From Cotesia glomerata (Eukaryota > Arthropoda > Insecta > Hymenoptera > Braconidae), in NCBI RefSeq assembly GCF_020080835.1, contig NC_058158.1, positions 20,236,430 through 20,300,429 on the forward strand: a stretch of DNA of 64,000 nucleotides, written 5' to 3'. The stretch's first letter is position 1. The number at the start of each line of letters is the position of its first letter. The position numbers were made by a program, and so were the translations under genes. Below the pieces are notes generated by a model that saw only the letters and a list, made by a program, of their open reading frames with translations, did no database searches and had not been told where the DNA came from. Shown here piece by piece: positions 1 through 11,333 of this stretch.

Positions 1-115
1 TACTATTCAAATAATGAATTCAACTTGAATAAAAAAAAATTAGAATCATTATTTAAAATTATAAAATTAATCAAAAAAAAGAAAAGGATGTCTTGCGCTG
101 ATTAATGAATATTGA

Positions 116-1462
116 CTAAAATTCGTCAAATGCATCATCATAATCATCAAACGATGATGAACGATCACCATCAGAATCATACTCAACATTCATTGATGGG
201 TACCAGCCTATCTCTTGAACATTTTCAACTCGATCATCATCATCATCATCATGAATGAAATTGTCTTGACACTCTGACAATATTACAGTTGACGCTGATG
301 TCGATGCTGCTGCTGCTGATGGTGCTGGTGATGCTGGTGATATAAGTGGTTGATTGTCTATGTGTGAAGTTAGCTTACATACTTCACACATATGAGTGGG
401 TTGCTTTACGTTAGAGTCTAGCTCTTCTAAATCATCAATAAAATACACTGCTGCTCCTTCTAAGTCATCATCGTCAACATCGGCTTCATAACCATCTTCA
501 TCATTATTACGACTGATGGATGATGCTTGAATTGATGAATCATCATCATCATCATCATCACTATCAACATACAATTGCAAATGCGTTAAGTTTAAGCCCG
601 GTAAGCCAGTAGATGTGCCTGGTTGTGGTTGAAATGATGATGAAGATGATGTAGTTTGAAGTGAAGATGATGTAGGTTGAGGTGAAGATGGTGGTGGTCG
701 TGGTGGTGGTGGTGGTGACCTAAACCTCAATCGTCGACGAGGCGGTTCGTTTTCCGCTTGATCATCATGAGACCTACGAGGACGACGACGATGATAAGGA
801 CGATGGCGGCGAGGGCTGAATTCTCCCTGGATGGTTGATGATGATGATGATGGTGATGGTGGGGGTGGTGGTGAGCGTCGCAGCAGTCGTCCTCGTCGAC
901 GACGGCCAAGCTGCTGGTGCAGTTGTTGTTGTTGCTGGTGTTGATGTTGTTGTCGTTGTTGTTGATGTAAACTTGACATAATGCGTCTTGATATCACATT
1001 TGTCATATTCAATGATACATCTATCGTAATTGATGATAATCTATCAATCAAATGCTGCGTCATTGGTGATGGTGGTGGTGCTTGTGATGGTTGTGATGGT
1101 TCAAAATCTTCATTGGACTCGAACTCAATGTCACTTATAAGGAGAAAAATACGTGGCGCGTAATTCTCTAATACAAAATAGTTACGACCTACCATTGAGT
1201 TATCCCCTTCTACATTTAATAGTCTGAACCACCATGATTCTGTATAATGTTGCAACGTCAGAATCGTATGATAATTCCCAAGTTGAATGTGCGGATACCC
1301 ACTAAGCTCTCGATCATTTCTGATAGCGTTGGTAAATTCTTGACGTATATAATCAATTAAATTAATTACATTCAAATTAAAAATTCTCAGCCATACACAG
1401 GGAATAAAAACATCATAATGCATGTAGCGATCGATTCTGTTGGCATCATCCAAAGTAGCCAT
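116..1462 (-). CDS. Polinton disordered polyQ/Arg-rich protein, long form
   Basis: Encodes 448 aa of unknown function. Residues 1-120 form a conserved, probably folded region that aligns well with the protein at 40382-41227, sharing DANRID, GYPHI, TESWWF and LFLxIS blocks. The rest looks disordered: a Gln-rich run near residues 165-185, Arg-rich basic clusters (about 185-250), Pro/Ser tracts, and Asp runs separated by a short CEVCK motif near residue 360, ending in an acidic tail. The basic-then-acidic layout suggests a nucleic-acid-binding or regulatory protein, but this is inference. The ATG directly follows an intron acceptor; the leader intron is conserved in both Polinton copies. The paralog lacks the acidic tail. 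I recognise no named family. Confidence 0.65.
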   Translation of the reverse strand: MATLDDANRIDRYMHYDVFIPCVWLRIFNLNVINLIDYIRQEFTNAIRNDRELSGYPHIQLGNYHTILTLQHYTESWWFRLLNVEGDNSMVGRNYFVLENYAPRIFLLISDIEFESNEDFEPSQPSQAPPPSPMTQHLIDRLSSITIDVSLNMTNVISRRIMSSLHQQQRQQHQHQQQQQLHQQLGRRRRGRLLRRSPPPPPSPSSSSSTIQGEFSPRRHRPYHRRRPRRSHDDQAENEPPRRRLRFRSPPPPPRPPPSSPQPTSSSLQTTSSSSSFQPQPGTSTGLPGLNLTHLQLYVDSDDDDDDDSSIQASSISRNNDEDGYEADVDDDDLEGAAVYFIDDLEELDSNVKQPTHMCEVCKLTSHIDNQPLISPASPAPSAAAASTSASTVILSECQDNFIHDDDDDDRVENVQEIGWYPSMNVEYDSDGDRSSSFDDYDDAFDEF

Positions 1463-1467
1463 TGTTA

Positions 1468-2400
1468 CTGAAAAAAAAAAGAAAATTTTTAAAATCAGCT
1501 TACCATAGAATATTCTTTTATACTTAATTTCCTAATTCATTTTCTTTTTTATTCTCTAAGTTAAATTATCACTTTATTTTCTCTATTATTTTTTTTTTAT
1601 TTAACCAATATTATTTTAATTCGTTATAATTTATTTAATTTTAACCATTGTTAAATTATTTTAACCTTTATTTTTTTTTTATTTTTACTTAACTTTTATT
1701 ATTATTTATTCTAATGTTTATTTTTTTTTTTAATTAACTTTTATCATTATTTATTTTAATGTTTATTATTTTCTTTTATTTAATTTTTTTTTGTTATTTT
1801 AACGTAGTATGATTTATTTTATTAATTCACTTTTATTCAACCTTAACTCTTTTTTTATTTAACTGTTATTATTTTTTCTTAACTTTTATTATTATTATTT
1901 ATTTTCATGTTTATTATTGTTTTTTATTTAATTTTAATTATTTATTTTAACTTAGTATGATTTATTTTTATTAATTCACTTTTATTTAACCTTAACTATT
2001 TTTTTATTTAACTTTTATTATTTTATTCAACATGTTAATTGAATTTAATTTAAGATGTTAATTGAATTTAATTTGAGATGTTAATTGGGTTTAAATAATT
2101 AAATAAATTAATTAAGAATAAATAAATTAAGAATAAATACTTACGTTTTAATACGTTGTGAAACAAAAAACACCTGACCTTAACGTGACCAAGCTCTTAT
2201 CGTGGTTGTGATCTTTTGTACTTCCAAAAACTGTAACGCTTCCGAAAAAACGGAAAAGCTGCGACACCCACGACACCCAAGCTTCGGGTAGAGACGGAGA
2301 ATACAAAAGTCTCATGCTAGCGACTGAGACAGCAATATGGTGGCTCTTGTAAACAAGCCGGCGTGCTGTCGCCGGTCCGCGTCCGGTTTTGTTGACCAAA
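1468..2400 (-). promoter_or_regulatory. Spliced 5' leader of the disordered-protein gene (second copy)
   Basis: On the minus strand a donor GTAAGT (2139-2144) and a polypyrimidine-CAG acceptor (1468-1470) bound a 677-nt AT-rich intron. It ends six bases before the ATG. The upstream exon (about 2145-2400) is GC-richer and closely matches 39370-39631 of the complete Polinton, including the same donor context. A conserved frame without an ATG spans this exon in both copies. It is most simply non-coding leader. Confidence 0.6.
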
Positions 2401-3454
2401 AAATATGGCAGTTGGCAATAAATTTTTTAAATAATTATCAAAAATTATTAATAATTTATTAAATAATAAATATTAATTGTCAAAATGAGATGACATTGCT
2501 TAGAAATAATTTTATTATTAATTTTATGTTGAAAAAACCGAGGGGTGAAAATTAGAATTTAAAAAAATTACATCAATTTTTTCATTAAAATGAAAAATTT
2601 TTTTTTTTTAAATACTCTTATTATTATAGTTTATTTATAAAAATATTAAAAATTTTAATTATTAATTTTTCTAATAAATAAACTATATTTTATAAATAAA
2701 TTTTAAAATCTCCCGCGACAAAAAAATCACATGTCAATAAATAAATCAATTTGAGACGCCCTCTAACGAACCTTAGAATTTGTTCATGTTGGTAACTAGA
2801 CTTTGATGGTAACTGAACTATGATGGTAAATAGAACTGTACTATTAATTATTATCAACTCAAATTTAAAATATTAATTTATTAAAAATTAATTTATTAAT
2901 TTATTTAAAAAAAAAAAATATTTAAAATTAAACTATCACTAATTTATTTAAAAAAAAAATATTTAAACAAACTATTAATTTATTTTTTTTTTTTTTATAA
3001 ATAAAAAAAAATTTTAATTTAAACTATCACTAATTCATTTAAATAAAATATTTAAATTTAAACTATCATTAATTTATTTAAAAAAAAAATATTTAAATTT
3101 AATCTATCACTAATTTATTTTTTTTTTTTTTTTTTTTAAATATTTAAACTTAAACTATGAATTTATTTTTTTTTTTTTATAAATAAAAAATTTTTCAATT
3201 TAACCTATTACTAATTCATTTAAATAAAATATTTAAATTTAAACTATCATTAATTTATTTAAAAAAAAAAAAAAAAAATATTTAAATTTAAACTATCACT
3301 AATTTATTTAAAAAAAAATTTAAACTATTATTTATTCAAACTATTAGTAATTTATTTTAAAAGAAATATTTAAATTTATTTATTTAATTGATTAAAAATA
3401 ATTTTGCTTTATTGTTTTCTACAAAATTTACAGTTAATTACTAATGGAATATCA
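2401..3454. other. AT-rich spacer, no gene seen
   Basis: Long runs of A and T with repeated short blocks related to ttaaactatcactaattta. The part at 2410-2860 resembles 38950-39360 of the complete Polinton in inverted orientation. No supported coding frame or RNA gene. Confidence 0.6.
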
Positions 3455-4174
3455 TTAAAAAAAATCATCATATTCAATAGCTGTTGTCCTATAATGTTTA
3501 TTACAGCGTCTGTACTTCATGATGTCCTTATCCTCCTGAAAAGCTGCTGGTAGTTTGGACCAGATACTGTTGATTTTGTCAGCAGCACATCCAATAAAAA
3601 AATATTTGGGTAGCATGGTAATATCTTGAGGTCTCATGTCTTCAATACTCAACTTGCAGAATTTCAGTGATTTTTCAAGCGATGGATTTCCACAGTAATT
3701 TTTAATAAACCATTCCTTTAATTTTTTAACATTCTCTAAAGCACACCAGTACAAGTTGGCCTGCTGTGCATGGTTGCTGCAGAAATGACAAGTGTAATCT
3801 TGGCGTTTTTTCAGCGGTGGACAGTCCAAATTCTCCAAGTCAATAATTGTCTTTGACTTGACAATATCCTGTAGCCAGCGTTTTTTCTCCAAGCCCTTGA
3901 TGTATATAAACTGCTTGTCAGCCACTGCTTTTTCTATAACTTGGTTGAGTTTATCATAAGCTAATTGTCCTTGAGTCCAGGAAATTTTATGACAAGCAGC
4001 GATGATGGCTTTGTTAAGTCGCTGGTAGTGTAACGATTGAAAGTCCCAAGGGTAAGGTGGTTTGAAGACTGTACTTGATATTTCTTCAATCTCCTGGTCA
4101 ATAGTGATCCAAGCCAGCTCCTTGACTATGAAAGTTTCACGTTGAAATCCTTGAACATCGATTATAATTTCCAT
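3455..4174 (-). CDS. Polinton exonuclease-like protein, second copy (C-terminus lost)
   Basis: Encodes 239 aa, close to the 255-aa protein at 37671-38438. It shares the N-terminal IDVQGF block, a KGLEKKRWL block near residue 95, a Cys/His cluster (CHFCSNH, about residues 130-136) followed by a YWCALENVKKLKEWF-type helix, and a C-terminal IWSKLP...YRRCNKHYRTT region. The N-terminal D-x-x-G-F resembles motif I of DEDD-type 3'-5' exonucleases, where the usual form is DxE; here the third position is Gln. A frame difference at the T-run near 3460 ends the protein early, and one codon is missing near residue 170. It is transcribed divergently from the polymerase remnant through a shared promoter. 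The exonuclease role is inference. Confidence 0.65.
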   Translation of the reverse strand: MEIIIDVQGFQRETFIVKELAWITIDQEIEEISSTVFKPPYPWDFQSLHYQRLNKAIIAACHKISWTQGQLAYDKLNQVIEKAVADKQFIYIKGLEKKRWLQDIVKSKTIIDLENLDCPPLKKRQDYTCHFCSNHAQQANLYWCALENVKKLKEWFIKNYCGNPSLEKSLKFCKLSIEDMRPQDITMLPKYFFIGCAADKINSIWSKLPAAFQEDKDIMKYRRCNKHYRTTAIEYDDFF

Positions 4175-4716
4175 GATGCTTCCAAGTTGAAGAGAGAGTT
4201 AGAACTGAACTGCTGGGAACTCGTGATGTTTATATAATATCAGCTGTGGAAAGCCGCGATTGGTTGTTGGTGAGTAGTGGGAGAAACGGTTCGCAGTGAG
4301 AAAGGGGTAATGACGCAGCGTCAGAAAGGATGATGCAACAAACAGACGCGATGGCTCATCTCAAGATGGAGGTTATGACGCAGCGTTAGAAAGGATGACG
4401 CCACAAACAGACGCGATGGCTAGTCTCAAGATGGAGGTTATGACGCCGCGTCAGAAAAGATGATGCAACAAATAGACGCGATGGCTAGTCTCAAGATGGA
4501 GGTTATGACGTTGCGTCAGAGAAGATGATGAAATAGATGATTTGTGGTGGGGGTTGAAGAACGGCTGACGCAATCGCGAGCATATAAAAGCGGGTATCTT
4601 TACGAACATTTTCATTATTAAAGTGAATCTTATACAGTGAAGAACTGTATAAGAATCTGAACTGTAGAACCAAGTGCTAGAATAGAAGACTCTGTAAAGG
4701 AACTCTTCAAGTCAAA
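4175..4716. promoter_or_regulatory. Divergent promoter with ~63-bp tandem repeats (second copy)
   Basis: Lies between the exonuclease-like gene (minus) and the polymerase remnant (plus). A TATA-like tatataat stands upstream of the minus gene near 4230, and tataaaag stands near 4583 for the plus gene. Between them, at about 4310-4525, a unit of about 63 bp containing acgcgatggctagtctcaag and a tgacg(c)cgcgtcag core is repeated three to four times. The same arrangement is conserved at 37140-37670. Confidence 0.7.
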
Positions 4717-6850
4717 ATGGATTTGTCAGTCATCACCAACTTGGTTTCATCAGTCATCACAGCTTTTGAAGAACTCAGCCAGCTTGATCAAGTTCCTCAA
4801 GCTACAAGTTTGAGGTGGTTTGATATCTGTGAGGACAATGCTCAATACTACAGCACCATTCTACTCGATCCAACATCAAACGTCCATCTCCGACAATCTC
4901 TACAGTCAAACATTGCTCTCCTAAACACCTATGGAGAAAAATTCTTAGGATTGAGCCATAGAGTTGTTGGTGGTGATCTTGGCAATCGAGCTGCTGCTAC
5001 CATCAAGTGGCAGGACATGGAGAGCGCATTCGAGGGCAGAATCAAGACGGGGTGTGTCATCAATCTCCGTCACACTGACTTGAAGACTTTCTTGAACGAT
5101 GCTGAAGACTTGGTTATTGAGAAAGTTCAAGAAGCTATGCAGCAGCATGGGAGTCTGAAAGTCAACACCCTGCTCCTTTGTCGATTTGAATGCAATAAGA
5201 ATGATGCTGCTGTTGTAGAGACCAAATCATTCTAAAGTAAGAGCTCTACAATTTTAGCTGGAACAGAATTGTATGAATGGTACCAAGAAAGCGTAGTGAA
5301 TCAAACGTTGAGAAAAGTTGATGAGCTTCCAAGAAAATCAGTCAGGCTAAAGTTTGTCAGAATTTCTCAACCTGTGTAGTTATCGGCTTGTATTTCTAAA
5401 AGCCATATTACAAACCACAGAGGTGAAATTTCAACGTTTGTCACAGTTCCTGATGATATTGGAAAACAGGAAAACATGGGGAAAGGGGTGGTCAACACTA
5501 CTCAGGTGAGATTGAGGATCACTACTGCTCTTCCGTATGTGAAAATAATCGTAGCACAGCTTTATATCCAGTCAAATCGAACCCATGAAATCGGTTTACG
5601 CGCCATCGTCTCTATCCGTTAAGCTATCCCAGCTCAGTATTTACGGATACTTTTATACAGTCACGTATAAAAGACCCACCGAGCAAACAAGGACGCATAC
5701 CATCATTCGAAAAAATGAATGATTTGAGGATAAATGTGTATGGTATAGAGCCAAAAGAAAATGAAGAAGATCGTAGTATCATTGTCCCTCTGTACTTGAG
5801 TACAAATCTTGAGTGTGAGAAAGATCCAATTCATTTACTCATGATCGAAACAAACTTGACATTAAATGATAATGATAGTATTGAAAATCATAAGCCTGTT
5901 TTTCATTTTGCGTGGATAAGAAATCTTTCACAATTAGTAGGAAGTACTGTTAAAAAGGGACACTACAAGTTATTTTTCTGTGATCGTTGTCTCTGTCATT
6001 TCAGACATGAAGCATCATTCCAGAGACATCAGTCTGATTGTTTTCAGTATAACAAAGTCAGAATGACTACTGCCTACCAAGAAAAACAACAAAGCATTAT
6101 CATTCAGAGATTCCTAAATACAAAGATCCAGTACCGTTTGTTGTATACGCGCAGATCTTGGAAAAGCGTCCTGGAGGAGGAAACAGAAGATAATTCAAAA
6201 AGCATACACCTCACAGTATAGCTTATTATTTACATTGTAGTTATGACAATTCGCTGTCCAGGTTCGAGATTTAAATCGTTCAGAAGATTAGTATTAAGTG
6301 GTTTTGTACAGGAACTTTTAAGTTAATAAGCCACCAAAGGTCAGTGATTATTTAAGAAATCCAGGAAACCTCTACCAAAGTTGTTAACTTTGAAGAACAA
6401 AAGTCATTTAATGGAGCAGTGAGATTGTCGCTTGCTCTGCAATAAAACGCATTTTAAATCTGCTGATGATAAAGAGGTAAGAGATCACTGTCACTTCACC
6501 CAGGGGAAATTTAGTTTAACTCCTCATAACTCCTGTAATTTAAATAATCAACAAAGTCATATAATTTAATAGTTTTTTCTGTTATCTGTACTATGACTGC
6601 CATTTCATCTTAGAGTTTGTAGCAACAGTTAACATTGGTTCAGCCAGAAAATATTTTATTAATAAAGAAAAGTACGTTGCATTTACTAAAACTGTAGACG
6701 GCACCAACATTCACCTTAGATTCATCGACTCATTTAGATTTATAGCATCGAGTGACTGACAAACTTTCATCTTACTTGAGCTGACGATGACATGAAAATT
6801 ACACGACAGTTTTGCTCTGATACTGAACAACTGAAACTTGCTTAACAAGC
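4717..6850 (+). pseudogene. Polinton DNA polymerase B, N-terminal remnant
   Basis: The first 172 codons (4717-5235) are intact and nearly identical to the start of the polymerase at 35124-37139. The frame then breaks repeatedly. An internal piece at 5715-6221 retains the C2H2-type zinc-finger block (FFCDRC...H...C). Fragments of the HNH-like CNHC...DHCH block and the exonuclease region follow, up to the gap at 6857. Several frameshifts and stops make it non-functional. The first block is much better preserved than the rest, which could mean a short N-terminal product was kept, or simply that drift was uneven. Confidence 0.85.
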
Positions 6851-6856
6851 AAGTTC

Positions 6857-6956
6857 NNNNNNNNNNNNNNNNNNNNNNNNNNNNNNNNNNNNNNNNNNNN
6901 NNNNNNNNNNNNNNNNNNNNNNNNNNNNNNNNNNNNNNNNNNNNNNNNNNNNNNNN
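6857..6956. other. Assembly gap (100 N)
   Basis: Exactly 100 undefined bases. The sequence just before it contains a 9-bp-arm palindrome, AACTTGCTT-AAC-AAGCAAGTT, flush with the gap. The sequence after it is unrelated to the Polinton, so the true junction is unknown. Confidence 0.99.
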
Positions 6957-7028
6957 CAATAAGTACAATAATGTCTGGATCTCGGTGTCGCTGACGTATG
7001 TAGTGCTTGAGTTTTTACAATCGGATTA

Positions 7029-7441
7029 TACAGGTTTTCCAGAAGTAACAGAAACCATTGTAGTATCTGATAGAAAAAAAAATTCTGAAACGAAAATTCC
7101 TTAACTATTTTCAATCAGATGCATAGATAATTAATTATTCATTAAAATAACATCCTTTTATGCGTTCCAAACGAAGACGCTTGCACGTGTGAATGAGTAA
7201 GTAAATATGTGTGAAAACGTATCTATCGTTGTTAGTTAGTCATGCAGTTAGTTGTGTCTTTATTTGGCACGTATTTTACTGAACACTGGTGCTCTTTCCC
7301 TAGTATATAAAGGAACGTTGTTTTAATTAATAATTAATTATCTATGCACCTGATTGAAAAATGGCCAAGGACTTTCCGTCTTAGAATAATTTTTTTCATG
7401 AGATACTATAATGGCATCTGTCACTTCCGGGACACCCTGTA
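7029..7441. mobile_element. MITE with ~130-bp terminal inverted repeats
   Basis: The two ends are inverted, imperfect copies of each other. The left arm (about 7029-7160) starts TACAGG and the right arm (about 7309-7441) ends CACCCTGTA. They share the inner block gcatagataattaattatt. No coding capacity. This is a non-autonomous DNA transposon of uncertain superfamily; TA at the ends fits a TA-inserting family. Confidence 0.7.
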
Positions 7442-7957
7442 CAGTTATATAACAGAATGTATGAAGGTGAGAGAAAACTCGAATGTAAATCGATGATCAA
7501 ACACTACATCCGAATCGAAATTTAAGAAAAATATTCGTTTAGTGATGCGGATGCTCGGCAAATTATATTTTCTTAATTGAATCTAAAAAATATCGACTTA
7601 AATGTTTTTGTGTTCACGAAGAAAATGAAGGGCCTTATTAATACTGCTAATGAATTAAAAAAAATCTCACTTTTATAAATAGTACATTATTGAAAAATAA
7701 TTGTAATAATGATTAAATTCAAAAACAAATTATTGGTCAAGCTTAAATGCAATCCATTGGTTTTGAAATTTGAACAATTCTGAAAGTAAAAATTTCAAAA
7801 CCATTGGACGGTATTAAAGCTCTCCACACAATTTGTAGAAATAATTAAATCACCATTTCAGCTGTTTGGAACTACTGTGTTATCATTTAGAATTGAGAAA
7901 AAATGATTCGATTATATTCGGTTATTAGGTCAATTGTTCGCCGGAGAAAACAAAAAT
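7442..7957. other. No feature seen
   Basis: AT-rich unique-looking sequence. No coding frame, RNA gene or repeat that I can support. Confidence 0.5.
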
Positions 7958-8558
7958 GATTAAATCTATAGTAATAATAATATTGCTTTATTTGCCCATT
8001 TTTTTTTATGGGGCACAAACAGCGGACTCCCATTCCACTTACAAAAATTGTGCTTAAACCTAAGTCTTAATCTACATACTTCATTATAATATAACGCTTA
8101 ATCCAACAGTATTTACAACCTCAAACACACAGAATGCTCACACTGGCGGGAAAAAGAAAGCTATCATAGCAAAGAAAAAACCCGCAGTCATACTCCACCC
8201 ATACCTCTATACCTCAATTGCACACGCACTCGAGAGACCTCTGCTTCCGTTGTATTTTACTACTCGCGACCCCCTTACACCCTCTCCTTGTCCCCCCATA
8301 GCATCTCAATCCCTGTAAGCCAAGTTTCTCCTTGTCCTTCGTCACCCAGTACTTCTGATCTCATCTCCTGCCACCCTCTGTCCACCCCTAGCCCAGAACA
8401 CACCTCCCAGACATGCTCCCATCAATGCTCTCCTCTTCTAAATGACATACTTTGCATAGCTATCATCCTCCTTATTCTCCCAGTACCTGTCCCCCTTCAG
8501 TGCGTCTCCCTAATCTAAATCTCGCCACCCTATTCCATCTTTCTTTCACTCCATCCTT

Positions 8559-11296
8559 TTAAGATATCCGGGTATTCCTAGTCCCTTTTATAAATTTGTA
8601 CTCCCTCTTACTTCTAGACTCACTTATCCTGTCCCACCTTTCCTTCTCTTGCCTTCTTTTCTCCAATCTTACTAACTCCTCTCCTCTCATACACCCTTCC
8701 TCCCAGCTCCTTTCCACCTCTAGAAGATTCCATCCTCTTTCTTTAAAGTAATTTTCCCTCTCTAATTCCCAACCTACCAAACCTCTCCCTGCTTTTATTC
8801 TTTTTCTCATCTCCATTCTACATCTCCAAGCTAATTGACCACCTCGCCCTTCCTCAATCCTTTTTTCGTAACTCCACGCTCTCATCCCTGCTTTCCCCTC
8901 CAACCTGTCCCTTTGCAGCTCTTCCCTTACCAAATAACCAGCCACTCTCCTTGAAACTCCAAGCACCCATCTCAAATATCTTTCCTGAATTCTTTCAATC
9001 TCTTCCCGACATTTCCAACCCCATATCTCCACCCCATAGTTCATTACAGACCATACTAATTTGTCAAACAACCACAATCTCTTAGCCCAATCCTTACCAA
9101 ACTTCCTTTTTCCTAAACCCCACACTTGCCCCAAAATTCTTGCCCCTTTTACCATTCTCTCTCTCACATGCACTCCCTGATCTCCATTCGCCCTTACCAC
9201 GTAACCCAGGTACGTGTATCTACCCACCTCCTCCAACTCTTTTTCCTACCATCCCCAAGCTATTTTTTTCTTCCTACCTCCACCTTTCCTACACCTCATT
9301 ATCTTCGATTTTCCTACGTTTACTACCAACTTCTTACTGTCTATGTATCTTTCCAGCGTTCTTATCATTCCTCTCATATCCTCTTCCTCTTTTGCTAGTA
9401 GAGCAACATCGTCTGCGTACGCCAAGGAGTACACCTTTTTACCTCCTGATAACTCCACCCCTCCCCATCTACCCTTCTCCAGTTCCTCCTCCAGGTCCGC
9501 TAAAAACAACACGAATAGTAAAGGACTGAGAGGACACCCTTGTCTAACCCCCTTTTCCGTCCAGAATTTTTTTCCATATTCCCCTCCTATCCTCACCCTG
9601 GCACATGTCTCTCTCAACACCTGTTCACATCTCCTAACCAATCCTAAACTTACTCCCTTCTTAATCATCCCTTTCACTAGCTCATCCCTATCTACCGTGT
9701 CGAAGGCCGCTTTAAAATCCACAAACAGAATTACTAGCTTCCCTTTTTTCTTTGCTATCTCTCTATTAATGAGGTAATTTAGAACGTAAATGTGGTCTAT
9801 CGTCCCCCTTCCTTCCCTAAAACCTGCTTGTGTTTCCGGTAAGATTCCTTTCCCTTCGACCTCCCTCTTAAGCCTCCTCTCCAGAATTCCTACATACACC
9901 TTGTACGCAGTCTGCTTAATCGTGATCCCCCTATAATCATCTACCCTCTTTCCATCTCCTTTCTTAGCGATTGGAACTACTACCCCGTCTTTCCAATCTT
10001 CCGGCCACTCTTCACCAACCCAAACCCTATGACAAATTTTCCACAATTCTAATATAATTTCTTCCCCCCCATATTTCCACGCCTCGTTTGGAATCCCGTC
10101 TTCTCCCATCGCTTTGTGATCTTTCATCTTTTTGACCAAATCTTTTACTTCCTTAAGCAAGATATCATCTTCTTCCATCTCATCCCTCTCCCCTAAGGTA
10201 TCCTCTTTCACCGAGCTTTCCCTCCTTACCATGTCTTCTTTTCCCCCCAGTGAGTCCCTGAAATGTTCATCCCACTTTTCCATTTCTATATCTGCATTTA
10301 CTGCCCCTCTTCTTTTTCTACCCTCATTTACCACCTTCCAAATCTGTCCTTCTGAATGTGCATTTTTAATCCTCTCTTCCCATTCCTCGAGTGCTGCCAT
10401 CTTCTTCTCCTTACACATCTTCTTATAGCATTTTTTAACCCTTACGTACTCCTCAGTCCTTATTCTTCCTTTTTGGCATCTTTGTAAGACTTTCCTAAGT
10501 TTTCTCTTCTCTTCCCTGCACTCCTCGTCCCACCAGTAAGTCAAACCACTCGTCTTTCTTATAACTTTTTCCGATTCCTTAATAGCCTCTTTAATTCTCT
10601 CTCTCAAGGCTTCCCAGTCTTCTTCTAGTGATTTTCCTCCACTGTCTCCTTTTCCAATTGCTTCCTGGAACCTCTCTATGCCATCTTTGTCCCATATTCC
10701 TCTCCCCAGCCCCTTCTTGTGCTTCCCTGTGTCCGCTCTTGCCCTCTTCCCTTGCACCTCTACCTTGACTACTACGGGTAAATGGTCCGATTCGGTCCTA
10801 TCCTCCACCGTCACCTCGGACACTCTTTCCCAGCCCCTTTCCTCCATGATGACCAGGTCAATCACTGAGCTGCCTCTCTCCCCAATAAAAGTCCAATCTC
10901 CTTCCTCGTCTCCCTTCATACATCCATTTAGAATAGCCCAGCCTCTCTCCTCGAGAAACTTACAGAGGTCCGAACCTTCCTTATTAATGACCTGATCCTT
11001 TGACCTCCTCAAACTCCTTACCAGCTCATCCTCGACTATCCTAATCCCCCCTTTCGCGGCCGTCCTTGCATTGAGGTCTCCACCCAATATAACCTTGGTA
11101 TCCCGCGTTTCATCCATCCACCTACTCATGAGCTCTTTTTTAACTTCCCGCTAAAAATCTCAGATTTTCAAAAATCGGGAAGTTATTGTTTTTACCCCGT
11201 TTGGCAAAAATCGAGTTTTCATCAGATCTCGACGTTTGAAGGTCACAGGAAGCTTCCCTGACTACCCCCGCGATGTTGTCACTATGTCTGTATGTA

Positions 11297-11333
<37 letters not shown>

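Larger units (their letters stand above)
1..6856. mobile_element. Partial, decaying second Polinton/Maverick copy (inverted)
   Basis: The gene order here (disordered protein, spliced leader, exonuclease-like protein, divergent promoter, polymerase N-terminus) mirrors 41227 down to about 35120 of the complete Polinton, in the opposite orientation. The outer end and its terminal repeat lie off the left edge of the window. The inner part stops at the assembly gap at 6857. The disordered protein is longer here than in the complete copy, whereas the polymerase has collapsed into fragments. This is therefore a separate, diverged insertion and not a recent duplicate. What is seen is the collinear homology; calling it a truncated Polinton is a strong inference. 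Confidence 0.85.

Noticed and set aside
727..1163. Small frames overlapping the disordered protein gene
   Set aside because: Shadows of trinucleotide-rich coding sequence.
5575..5640. tRNA-like word (tagcttaacggatagag followed by gggttcga on the minus strand) in the polymerase remnant
   Set aside because: The block aligns to ordinary polymerase coding sequence at about 36240-36310 in the intact copy, so the resemblance is probably chance.
6711..7114. Frames crossing the assembly gap
   Set aside because: They exist only because the Ns are read as open sequence.
9126..10995. Plus-strand frames rich in Ser, Pro, Leu and Phe
   Set aside because: Antisense shadows of the LINE ORF2; the minus strand carries clear reverse transcriptase motifs.
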